Shown: one piece after another, positions 12,371 to 25,300 of the stretch
How positions within the stretch are numbered: the stretch's first letter is position 1
Layout of the letters: the number at the start of each line of letters is the position of its first letter
From: Norana najaformis
Taxonomy: Eukaryota; Annelida; Clitellata; Crassiclitellata; Hormogastridae
Length of the DNA: 64,000 bases
Assembly: GCA_964023275.1 (NCBI GenBank)
Contig: OZ029923.1
Coordinates: 9,748,238 to 9,812,237 of the forward strand
Reading direction: 5' to 3'
The notes under the pieces: model-generated
What the model was told of the DNA's origin: nothing
Seen by the model: the letters and a program-made list of their open reading frames with translations, nothing else
Database searches by the model: none
Program-made: the position numbers and the translations under genes

Positions 12371-15300
12371 ATGGACTATGGATGTGGCAAGAGTCTAGAG
12401 CATAATTCAAAGAACTCCTAACCGTAATAAAGATCTTCGAGCCTACTCGAAGACATTTTACAATAATGTAAACTCGAATCTATCCAAAGCGCTATTCAGT
12501 GCTAAACTCAGGTCACCAACTTATTCACGAACACTGTATCATGCCATGCAGTGGGTTCCAGAGATACAGCGTGAATGAAAAAGGTCTGGTGGCCAGCAGG
12601 CGATCAGAGAGGGAAAGAGACAGAGAAGCTGTTTTATAATGTAAAACTGCAATGTAATGTGACTCTTCGAAATTTCTCATCGCCATACAAAAGATGTGTC
12701 AAGCACACCAGCTTATGAGCCGGTGCCATGTCAAATCAAGTCCGCAAGAGCAACGTTGTTGGGTCAGTTTCGTTGCCAAATCAGAATATGGGGAGGGGCC
12801 ATGTCCTCCTCTGGTTCCACGCCAACCTTATGCCAAATTGTGATATTGCCCTTAAAGCATTATATACATCCAAAGGCAGGTCCAGAGTTTCAGTATGATG
12901 GCCGCATGGCTAGTGGGGGAGCCCGATCCCACACGGAGGGTCACGGGTGGGGTTCGGAAGCAAAGAGATTATGTTTCTTGCATTAACTTTAGGTTTTTTA
13001 AATTGTAGTTTAGTCCGTATTTTGGAGCGTGATACACGATGTGCTGCTTTGAAATTCCCGGAAAGTTCTATTCGTTTCATTCAGTTCTTTGGTGTCATTC
13101 AGGGTTAAACTTAAGACTCGTCCCTTTCAACTTGCTACATACGGTAAGACAACACTACCATATGCAGGGCCGCCCCAGGCATAGACAGGTTAGGCAGTGT
13201 CTTAAGGACTGCAGTCGTCAGAGGCGGCAAAATGAACTAGTAAGACCTGGCCTTTCCAATGGGCTTTGATTTTGATTACGATTTCTCTGCCTTTAGTCGA
13301 GTGGTGCCAATCCCAAGCTTGGATAAAGCGTCGTTAAACAGAAACTACTACTACTAAATGCAAATGCTCGAATACACAAGATATATGGCTAAGACACAAG
13401 GTCGTCGTCAACGGCCTTGGCAGCCATAAGATGTCGTCAAACACTGGATAATACTAGGCCTACTACTTCTTTCCCACACGTTTCGCTCTTGCCGAAAGGT
13501 CTTTGCTCCTACTTGATCAGACTACCTTCAGTCGAAGAAATATTTTTTTCATACATTTAGCTCCAGTCCTTACAGTCTTCTCCCAATTTTCCAGACTATC
13601 TCCCATTGATGAAAATTATAATTTCCCAATAAATGTTGCTCCTGCCCACAGGTCTTTCTCCACTGGTTACCCAAAGAGCCATGTTCATCTACCCCAAAAG
13701 CTGGTGCATAGCGTGCCACTGGTGGCAAATTATTGTTGGTCACCTATGGGACCAATGTGGGTCCAAGAATCGTGCCTGTCGGGGCAAGGCTAACTCCAAA
13801 TGAAGATGCATTTTCTCATAAATTTTGCTCCAGGTCATCGGTCTTTCACTGCTGGTTCAGACAATCTGCCACTGAAGATAATTATCCCCCCATAAATTAT
13901 GTATTTACCTGCACTTAGATTTTTCCACCTATAGTAAACAGGTGCCGACCAGTAATCGCGCCCTCTGCTGGATCATGGCTAGACACCCATTTCACACTGA
14001 AGTTTCGATTTGTAATTGTAATTTGTAATCAGTAATTTGAGATTTATAAAGCGCCTCTTAGAGGATAAACTCAACAAAGGTGCTTCCGATCCGAAAAAAA
14101 TAAAATCACTATTAATTTAAACAGTGCAGTCTTCGGGCGCCGCGTAACACTGAGAGGGGGAGAGAAAGGAGCTAAAGTCGCAATTGTGAGAATTTGCAAG
14201 AAGTAAGAATTTAGATCTATTTTAGTCTGAAAACTAGAGTGTGACATTAACAAACGTTAATTTCTAATAATTACCATAAATGAGTATTTAAAAAATATTT
14301 TAAAATGTATATCAACGTCAGAAACTACAGCAAGAACTCAACAGAATTATTTACAATAGGGGCCTATGTGCGACTGTGCAAGGGAAAATCCCCACAAAAT
14401 CGGAAATCAAAACTGGGTTTAATGCTGACCAGGACTGGGCTACAACTGCTGAATAATCGAGTGAGGACCCCATGATTCTATCACAAATAGTAAAAAGTTA
14501 ATATTTTTTTAAAAGATGTCTCTTTGCGACCACTTTGGGGAAATCGCGAGTTAAATTTTACAACCATGATCCGACCTAAGTCGCTGTGCCTAAGGGTCGT
14601 GATTTTTCTGAGTACTTGACGCGTATTCATACACCTATGAGGCTGCATGATTGAAATCCCCGTTAAAACTGGCTAAGAAGAATATTTACAAGAAAAAAAA
14701 ATATAATCGATATCTTCAAATTTAGTGCACCAAGTTATATTAAATTAAATTGATAAATTAAGGTTTGTTGCAGGGCATCGTAATAAAATTGAAAATAAAA
14801 ACACTTAGACAGCTAAATTCTAAATAAGGACTTACGGTTTGATTGCTAACATAACAAGGGGCATAAAAATGCAAAGAACTCATTTTTGTCCATTCTATGC
14901 CTCCTTGCCTTCTGAGTGCGTTATGCGAGACGTATCCACACTGGTTTGTTATAGGAGACTCGCTAGGTGGCGAAACGACGTATCGGTCGCCCATTTCTTT
15001 ATGTTCGAATGAATCACACAAAAATCCAGTTGTATAATTTTTAATTCATATCACGTTAAAGTCTACTCCTCGGGGCAATTGTCTCAATTCTAGATTGTGC
15101 AAAATGCAAATTAATAAAATTGCATCGCTTTAAAAAGTGTTTCTGTCCATTTCGACGTTGGTATCTTTAGACGCACAAGCATAAGCCAATGTTAAGTCAA
15201 ACATCGTCCGTGATTCCATGCATTTATACAGCGCCTTAAAAGATGTACAATATAGGCATATAATTCTAATTCACGAACGTTAGCATTACCAGTCAAGTTA

Positions 15301-16194
15301 ACTCCCACTTAATTATATATGCCTGTGGTGGCCAGAGACAATTTTATTCGTAAGAAAGTTATAATATCGTCAAGATTGGTTTACACAGTGTTTAGACCTA
15401 TTGAAACTACTTGCCCTCAGTAACAACAGCAATATTATTAACAGTAATAAAAGCAGTATTTACAACAAAAAGAATATTTACGGTTGTATTTATTTTAAAA
15501 ATATAAATATTTGCAATAAAAGTAGGCCTAATATTTTAACAGCAGCATTACTAATAAAACACAGCACCAACAGTAGCATGGTATAAAATGACAATGGGTA
15601 AATGTTCCCTAAGACAATGGCAATAACAAAACCAGCAATCATGACAACAGAACTAATAAAATGACCGAAACTAAAAGGGTTCGTGATACAAAGTTTTCCT
15701 TTATTCCGGGTAATCTCTTCCAGCTGCTTTTTCCTCGAGTTCCAAGCTGTATCCGTTCTCCTTATCCGTTGTAATTGCAATCATAAATTTGTATAACGGA
15801 GCTTCAACAGAAACTAATCAGATGTACTCTGATGTGTGATGCATAATTCTTAACTGTTCTCTTAGAGGTTCTAATTGGCTTCAAACTGGTTGTTCTATGT
15901 CGTTGTCATAATCCAATTTAATTACTTTACTGCCCTTATTATAATGCATAAAGCTCCAATCGATGATCGCTTCAACAGAAACCGTAGCCCTAGTCATAAT
16001 CCGTTGATGAAGCCCAGTCGAATTCCTAAAGTTCAGATAAACCATAAGTTAGGCTACGGCTGGTAAGCAAGCTGAAACAGACGAGTCTTAAGCTTAAACC
16101 TGAATGATATTAAATAATTGAGAGCACACGCAGAACTTCCCAGATATTCTCCGTCTGTTTTATCTGGTTGTTCTTCTTTAATTAAGTCTTTGGC

Positions 16195-16320
16195 TTAGAT
16201 GTTCTCCGAGTTATGCTCAAAGAGAACGTTCCTCGTGTACTTGTTCAGCTCGGAACAGGCTTTCTCGACGCTGTTCGTCAAGGAAGGTGGACCACAACTG
16301 AAGACTCCGAAAACGCTCGT
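16195..16320 (-). CDS. DUOX: DUOX-A exon 31, C terminus
   Basis: It contains [20 protein letters not shown], the terminal NADPH motif, and ends HNSENI then TAA. The family usually ends HYENF, so the last residues are altered. Confidence 0.95.
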   Translation of the reverse strand, partial: TSVFGVFSCGPPSLTNSVEKACSELNKYTRNVLFEHNSENI

Positions 16321-19300
16321 CTAAAATTCAGAAAGAACACGAGAGGTTCTAAGCACTGAAGTCGAAATACTATAGTTGGGCTTATTGTGGTAGATGAGGC
16401 CATAAACGAAGGGCCCAGCAGCTGAAGGGCACGTGATCCTATTAAAGACAGTTGTTCTGAACCTAGGTTCTAGGAACACGCCAGTATCAGAAGAAAGCAA
16501 TAGCCTAGGCGGCGATATGGAGTTAGCAATGTATTAAGATAATAATAGAAGGTTGGTATCCTGGACCGTAGAGATCAGGCATGCAATCATAACCTCAATA
16601 CGCCATTTAACAGAAAGCCAGTGAAGTTCATGAATGCGATCTGATGAATATGATAAAGAAGAATACGTAACAACCCCAACAAGAAAGTTTTGAGCCAGTT
16701 AGAACTTGCTTAGATTAAAGGAGGATATACAGTATCACGCAAATCTATGGGGAAATGTATATTTAGCTGTAGTCTGAACCAGGAAAGATGTGTTCGGTTA
16801 CAGGAGTGAAATGCACGGGTCAAATACATCTTCAATGAGACATAATTATTCTGAACCAATTTGGAAAACATATGGACAGGAGCGAAATGTATGGGTATCT
16901 TCAGTGGGAGATGGTCTGGGGATACCCTTTCCCCCTGCAACTTGCACCGTGGTGGTTAGGGACCATGGAAGATTTCCACAATCGATGCTTACGTCTGAAT
17001 GTTCCACCATCAGCAGCTTGAAGAACTGCTCGAAGTCAGGGCGGCCAAAGTGGGTGATGGACTTGAGACCCGTAAACAAGCTACGGTCCGAGATCTTCTG
17101 GAAATATCGCTCACAGATGTACTGAAAAAATGATATACAAAGATTTATGGTTTTCAGTTTCTTTGTCACTGTCTGCTCCTCTGTCTGTCTGCCCGCTTGT
17201 CTTTCTTTATATTGCAATATTTTTTGCCTCTAAGTTTGAGATTGTTCAGGTAATAAAGTATGCTGATTGTGATGTCCATGTTGAAGACACAGATAGTGAT
17301 AATGATATAAAAATGGTAATTAGGAATGATGGTGGTAGCCGTGGCGACGACGATGGTGCTGCTAGCGGTGGTGTACTAATGGTAATACAGATAATGATGA
17401 TGATGCTGACGACGACAACGACGCTATGATGGTAATGAAAATGATTATAATTGTAACTGTAATCCCAACATTGTATAAACCCTCTTCAAATAAAACTCAG
17501 GAGAGGCGCACACGAAATTGATCTGATGATGATGTTGATGATCAGCGATGATGATGATGATGTTAATGATGAGTGATGATGATGATGATGATGATAATGT
17601 GTGTATCTGAGTATTATATTGCGCCTTACAAGAACCTCACAAAGACGCTGAGACACGGCTATCTAACAGATTGAAAAAGATGCTACTCAAGATGAGTCGC
17701 ATGATGTTGATAAGAATGGGGTTGAAAAGAAAAGTCTTGCTTCGTACAAGCATCGTGGTTCGAATGTCGAACTTCTCCTTGAACTGGGTGATGAAGATGT
17801 GAGCTGAGACGATTCCTCGCGTGTCCTTAGCCTCGACCTCTCGGATGACATCCGTCATCCACTCGAAGTGGCGCTGGGTTCGCGTCACCCACAGGAAGTA
17901 GATCTGAAACCACAGGAACAGCTTAAAGTCTAGCTAAGAGAATGAGAGTCGAGCTATGAGAAAAATTAACTTTTATTGGCACCCATAGGCACTAAATGGT
18001 TGGAGCCAGGAAGTAATGATGATGATGATAATATTGATGTTGATGATGACGATGATGATAGTGATGATGATGATGATTTTAGTGATAATGATTTTACAGC
18101 TGCTGATGCTGATGATGAAGATGAAAGTGAAAGATCAGCTGCGGTTTACTACAAGTCAGATTAATTTACCTATACTTACACTAGTTTAAAAAATCACAGT
18201 GAATTCAAATATCTCAATTCACATAAATATGTGTAAAATTTTTATTGGAACTCATTAATTTGCCTCGAATCACATCATTAACGTGCTTGAAATCACATTA
18301 ATATACCCGAACTCGCATGAATTTACACTAAATTACGCCAATTCCTCTAAGTTAAGATAAATTAATATGGATTGATGTGAATTTGTGAGTTAAGGCAAAT
18401 TAACACGATTTCGAGTAAATTAACGTGAACGCAGATAAACTTTCGAGGTGTTACATTATTTAGGACCCTTATTTATTCCAATAACAATCTGTAGAAGTCC
18501 TCAAAAGCGATGTACCTTCTTGCAGGCCATTCTGCCGCCAGATGCCATCATATGAGCGATGTCTTTTAGGATGGAGGAGTACGGCGTCACTCCGATGCCA
18601 GCTCCAATCAGAACTGCCACTTCGTGACGACGCCAGTCCTGATGGCTTTCGCCATATGGCCCGTCCAGGTAGATCTAGCAACAGGTGCGCACAGAAAGAT
18701 CTTCAACTTCGTTGGCTAATTTAATAGGATTAATAGAAATGAAGAATACCGAAAAAGAGGAAATGGGATGGAAATAATGGACAGAGAAGAGTGAGAAATC
18801 AAGATATGGGTGGGAAAAGAGACGAGAATGGAGGAAAAAAGAAGAAAAGGAGAACGACAAGAAGTGAGGATAGGGTAGGGTAGGACAGTAGGAGAAGAGA
18901 GGAGGGAGGGGAAAGAGGGGAGGAAGGGAGAGCAGGATAGAGCAGCAGAGGGGAGAGGAGTGAAGAAGAGAGAGAGAGAGAGACTCGAGAACTGCTATGT
19001 TGTCTTAATATTAGGCCTATATATTGCATTAAGAGAAGAGAATGGAGGAGAATGCTGTGTTATACTGTGCTAGTCTATGTTGTGCTATGTTATGTTATAG
19101 CATATTATGTTATGCTATAATATGCTTTTATTTTATACTTTGCTATGTTATGTTATGTTATTGGTGATACCTTGGGGAAGTTGTTTCCTGTGACCAGCCT
19201 CGGATCGTAGAGCCGACGCATCTGGAAAGTCCACGGCCCGACGGCCCTGATGTGCAGGGTTACGAATTCCTCGTGAGGTGCGGATGTCAGCGTGAATGGG

Positions 19301-22300
19301 TGATACTCGCGTTTATTGTGCGCCAGGCAAGCGATTCGCACCCACTGACCCGACTTATATTGGAAGTTGTTCGGACGCTTGATTTGCAGGAGAACTACCT
19401 CTAAAGAGGGAAACATTCGAAGGGTTAGGATTAGGGAATGAATGAATGAATGAATGAATGACTAAATGGGGTGGATGGATGGATGGATGGATGGATTGAC
19501 TGATTGGTGAATGTGTGGTGGATGGATGCTTGGATGGATGGAAGTAAGGAAGGAAGGAGAGAATGAAGGAAGGAAGAGGAAGGAAGGATTAATGGTGGAA
19601 AGAATTAATGAATGACTAAATGGGGTGGATGGATGGATGGATGGATTGACTGATTGGTGAATGTGTGGTGGATGGATGCTTGGATGGATGGAAGTAAGGA
19701 AGGAAGGAGAGAATGAAGGAAGGAAGAGGAAGGAAGGATTAATGGTGGAAAGAATTAATGAATGACTAAATGGGGTGGATGGATGGATGGATGGATTGAC
19801 TGATTGGTGAATGTGTGGTGGATGGATGCTTGGATGGATGGAAGTAAGGAAGGAAGGAGAGAATGAAGGAAGGAAGAGGAAGGAAGGATTAATGGTGGAA
19901 AGAATTAATGAATGACTAAATGGGGTGGATGGATGGATGGGTTGGTGAGTGTGTGTGGGTGGATGCTTGGGAATGAATGAAGGAAGAGGAATTAAGAAAG
20001 AATGGATAGAAAGAATGAATATTTGAAAGTAGGCTAAACCTATGACTCATCTGCTTCAGTCTGTTTACCCACCGCAGCTTGCTTCTAATTTCTCTGACCC
20101 ATTTGGATCTCGACCGAACATCTTCAACGGATTATGATTTTAAATGCAATTTCAATTGAAACGACCATCGATTGATGCCTTGTGCATTATGATAATGTCG
20201 CTATAGAAACTATTAGATTAGATTAGTCCTCATCCCCCCACGCTTCTACCCCGTGAGCTTCCCCATTCAACCCTTGAAGGTCCCTCACCCGACGGTAGAT
20301 GCTCGGCATTGACCACGACGATTTCGATTTTCTTCCGGCTGATGCTGACCAGCTTGTCGAGGGTGAAAACGATGATTGGACCGAGGAAGAAGTAGTAGAA
20401 GAACGGCGGCTGGACCAGGCGGCCACACCCATGCATGATAGTCAGGATGTAGAAGATCGGGTAGGTACTATGGACTAGCCAGAAGCCGCGGTAACAGTGG
20501 CGCCGTGCGTACTGAGTACTGAAGACGGCGATGACAAAGTACTGGAGGGTCAGCCCCATGGCTGTCAGACCTGTAGTACACAGCGAAACGAGATGTGAAT
20601 CGTAATAAAAGACAATGGAGATTTAATGCGTTAAGTAATTAAGTAATTGAAGCCATGTACACTGATAATAATGCAAACGAACAAGTCATGTAAATATTTT
20701 TCTTAACCAGTTTTCTTGGAGATTTCATATGCTCCAAGTCTCTATTCACATAAACATTCACAGCCCCTTGGCAAAGTGACTTAGGTTAAGTTGTAGTTCT
20801 GGTAAACTTTACTTGTGACTTCTCCAATGTAGTCAAGAAGAACCTCTTTTATAAAAGACTTTAACTTTTTTACTATTTGTGATAGAGAAATCCGCTTTTT
20901 GCTTTGCTTTTCAGCAATTCCAGCCCAATCTATTGCTGTATCAAACTCCGTTTTGAGTAAGATATTTGTTAAAAAGCCATGTGTCCATCGGCTGAGCGAG
21001 GAATCGTAGGCGTGGATGAGTCACTTCGGTCAGACAACAAAAGCAAGACAGTACAAATAGGTCTTAAGCCGCTTTACGAATGTGTCTAACGAGATGTTGT
21101 TGTGAGGATGTGAACAGGAAGACTGTTCCAGAAGACTGGTGCAGAATTGCTGAATCCGCGTCCGGAGAATTCAGACCGATAGTCTCGGATGTCAGGAAGA
21201 GACAAATGGTTTTGTGTAGCCGAATGCAGAGATCTAGATGGCTGATAGCGCTGTAAGGACGATGACAGATAAGCAGGTTGATTGGTTGAGAGAGTCTTCT
21301 AGGTAAGGAGAGCTATCTTGTAAGTGATTCTGGAGCTGACAGGCAGCCAGTGTAACTTTGCCAGAATAGGAGTGGCGTGATCAAACATGCGAGCTCCTGT
21401 CACTAGTCGGGCTAACGAGTTCTGGACGCGTTACCGTAAGGTAATATAATGCACTCTAAACAACAGTGAACAACATCAGTAAGCTGCTCTGACCTGTTAT
21501 TGTTGTCCAACACCACTTGTGAAATTTCGGCAGAAAATCCGTCCTGAAATAAACCGAAAGCGAAAATGAAACCGGAACCAACTAGGAAAATTAATCCGAA
21601 ACTAAAACCAATATTTGATACAGAAATTCAGAAAGGCAAAGATAATTGCACACTTAAGTTCCAGCTTCCAAAGTAACACCGATGATATTGATGACGATGA
21701 TGATATGACAGCATATATTGTAAACTTAGGAAAGCAGTTTCGAAAGAGGAAGAATTTGCTTACGGATGGAAGAAATTTCGGAAGAGACAAGCAAGGTCGT
21801 TGGCCGTCTGTGTCGAAACGTGATAGAAGTTGAAACAATGTCCGACTATGTGAACCACTAAAATTAAATTCATCAACAAACTAGCTAAAATTATAGTTAT
21901 GTAAATGTTTTCTACAGCTCCCGTTTGGCCTTGACCCTGCTCATTTTTCAATGAATTGATAGGGTAAGATCCTTTACCACAACTGCCCGTTTGAATGGGC
22001 GCCACGCCATTTAAGGTCCCTGTGTACGGACCGTGCTAGCCCGAGATTCAAATCTCTGAAATACAGCCACTATCGGTATGCGAACTGGCATCCTCACGCA
22101 CAATTCCCAAAAATTTCTTTATTCTTCGGAGCTGAGGGATCTTTCCATGTTGCGTGGTAAAATGGCTGAATTGATACATAGATAATTAAAACAACAGACA
22201 AATAAAAGCATTTAGACTGTAAGTATAACTCTTTATAAATTTGGAAGGTCTCAAAAGATTTTTTATATGTTCCTTGAGAAACAAAAAATAAGAAAATAAA

Positions 22301-25300
22301 AACAAACATAAGTTAATGAATATAATGTAAAGTGATAAAACAAAGCATTTATATAGCGCCATCCATTTAAGGTCCTTGTGTTCAATCATCTCCCAAAGGC
22401 AGCGTTAGCAGTGACGCCGCGTTTCCAGAATATTAAAGAAGGCAGCCACAAAGGCAAATATTAATTTCTACGGCTCCTCAGATCACTTCAGCCCTCGGGT
22501 GAAAAAACTAAAGTGAGATACAAATAAATAAATAAATAAGTTAATTAGTTAACAAATAAACAAATAATTTAGTTAGTTAACAAATAAATAAATAAATTGA
22601 TTAATTAATTAATTAATTAATATAGAAAATGAGTAGATGGATGACTCACGCGTGAAAGCAGTGCCCCAGAATGCAATCAGCCTGTGCATGTCGACGGCGT
22701 TGTCGAAGGGGATATAACGGTGCAGGGGAGTGTCACGGAGGAAGGTGATGAGGTTGCGACACATGGTCAGTAGGATCACGGAGAAGCAGAACATCTCGAC
22801 GTTGGCTGCACCGCGGGTGATGCTCACTCCGTAGCCACAGATCCTGCGGAATCCAGTCTGTTCGCGCTCCGTGGCGTAATCTGTGAACCATGAGGTCAGA
22901 ATTGATGAGATGGATGAGTGGATGGATGGATGGATGAATGAATCGATGAGATGGGTAGGCGGAGGGGTGGAAGAATGTTCATGCTCCACGCGGAAGGAGG
23001 AAAGAACGGATGAGTGGTTGAATAGATGGATGGATGGATGGGAATGGGTCAATGGATTGATGGTGGGTGGGTCGATGAGATGGGTGAGCTGAAGAATGAA
23101 TAGGTGAATGGGAGGGTGCGTGGCTGGATGGATGTATGGACGGGTCGAAGAGTGGGGGGAGCGGAAGGCTCGAAGAATGTTCACGCTCCATGCGTAGCCT
23201 GTTGGAAGGAGGAAGGAACGGATGAGTGGTTGGATGGATGAATTAATAGATGGATGGATGGATAGATGGATGGACGGGTATGGGTGAATGGATTGATGGT
23301 GGATGGGTCGATGAGATGTGTGAGCTGAGGAATGAATAGATGAATTGGTGGGTGTATGGGTGGATGGATGTATGGTAGGGTGTGTCCCTTGGCGGGTCAA
23401 ATGATGAACAAGAAGAACGGATGAGAAGATGAGTAAATATGTGGGTGGAAGCTTGAAAAGGAATAGGGGTGGATGCATATGTGGGTGGATAAATGTATGT
23501 ATTCCTCTAGATAGTTGAGTTGGTCAGTTAAATCGGGTGGGATAGAGAGAGGTTTGGTGGAGGCGTTAGAGCGAGTCTGATGGGGAGTTTGAGTTTGATT
23601 GGGGAATTAACGAAAGATACAATCAATAAACCAGTGAATCGATGAATCACTCACAGTAGCATCTTTCGACGAAGATTCCGAACACGACGAGGGTGAAGAG
23701 CGTCGCCCAGAAGATCTGCAGCCGATTATTGGACATGTAGTTGGCGAAAGCCGTCATCAGTTGGTCCCTCTTGCCCACAGGGGGCGTTCTCTCTATGGTC
23801 CGAAGCTCTTGAAGGGTCGTCAAGCGATTGCGCTTTGTTGACTCATTATCTCTGAGATAGTCAGATTGGATGAATGAATGCAAATGATGGGTGGATGAAT
23901 TAATTAATTAATTAATGGATGAATGAATGAAACGAATGACTGTGTGAATGGCAAAAAATTAAATCGATAAGTAAGTAATCGATAAAAAATCAGCGACTGA
24001 TCAAACTGAAATGGGAAATTCGGTTACCCAGTCAATTCATCGATTACTCGATAATTCCGTGGTTCACTTCCCGGGTTTAAAAAAAATTATTCATACATCG
24101 CATTGAAACCATTGCCCCACCGATGGCGATTGATTGACTATTAACTAATTAATTTTCTCATCAGTTTGTCGGGACTGACTGCAACATCTATGCGATATTA
24201 CTACAATATCCAAGTTATCTACGTTATCTCAGCTTATAATCATATTTCTGCGATAATATTGATATCACAATGGAACTTACTCGTATGATCCGAAAATAGT
24301 TCTCCTCGCCCTCGTTGTAGCATTTTCACGAATTCTTTTGGCGTCCACGCGAACATCGCCCACTTCAAATACATTGTGCAATGAATTGACAATTAGCCAA
24401 ACAATTACTGAATGAAATAATTGTTGGATTGTAAAATTATGAAGTAATCAGTTAATGAACTTACAGATGAAAGAAACGAGGAGTCGGTAAAAGTTTAAGT
24501 AGTGCATTAGCGCAACGACAATGAACTGACTGACTAACTGGCTGACTGGCTGACTTACTTTCTTACTGACCGTGACTGATTGACTGATTGGCTGGCTTGG
24601 TGATTGACTGACTTACTGATTGACCGACTTACTGATTGACTGACTGACCGACCAACCGACTGACTGAGCGTCTGTCTGATTGAGCTGACTGATTGACTGA
24701 CCGATGGACTGACTGATTGACTGACTGATTGACTGACTGATTGACTGACTGATTGACTGACTGATTGACTGACCGATGGACTGACTGATTGACTGACTGA
24801 TTGACTGACTGATTGACTGACTGATTGACTGACTGATTGACTGACTGATTGACTGACTGATTGACTGACTGATTGACTGACTGATTGACTGACTGATTGA
24901 CTGACCGATTGACTGACCGATGGACTGACTGATTGACTGACAGATTGACTGACTGATTGACTGACTGATTGACTGACTGATTGACTGACTGATTGACTGA
25001 CTGATTGACTGACTGATTGACTGACCGATTGACTGACCGATTGACTGACCGATGGACTGACCGATTGACTGACTGATTGACTGACTGATTGACTGACTGA
25101 TTGACTGACTGATTGACTGACTGATTGACTGACCGATTGACTGACCGATGGACTGACTGATTGACTGACTGATTGACTGACTGATTGACTGACTGATTGA
25201 CTGACCGATTGACTGACCGATGGACTGACTGATTGACTGACTGATTGACTGACTGATTGACTGACCGATTGACTGACTGACTGACAGACTAACGATCCCT

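Larger units (their letters stand above)
11495..16194. other. intergenic between IF1 paralogue 1 and the DUOX-A 3' end
   Basis: No coding exon is supported. The region holds a SINE-like element at 11655-11900, a conserved repeat segment near 12180-12370, a SINE-tail-like segment near 13290-13345, a fragment shared with 7905-7962, and at 13490-13920 weak, degenerate repetition of phrases such as GCTCC...GGTCTTTC.CTGGTT. From 14000 to 16190 the sequence is AT-rich with nothing I can name; the DUOX-A 3' UTR should lie just below 16195. Confidence 0.5.

Noticed and set aside
22609..23478. 289-codon minus-strand open frame rich in His, Pro, Ser and Thr
   Set aside because: Only the last portion (22650-22880) is real exon 23. 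The rest reads through a GGAT satellite tract and lacks a splice signal or family match.
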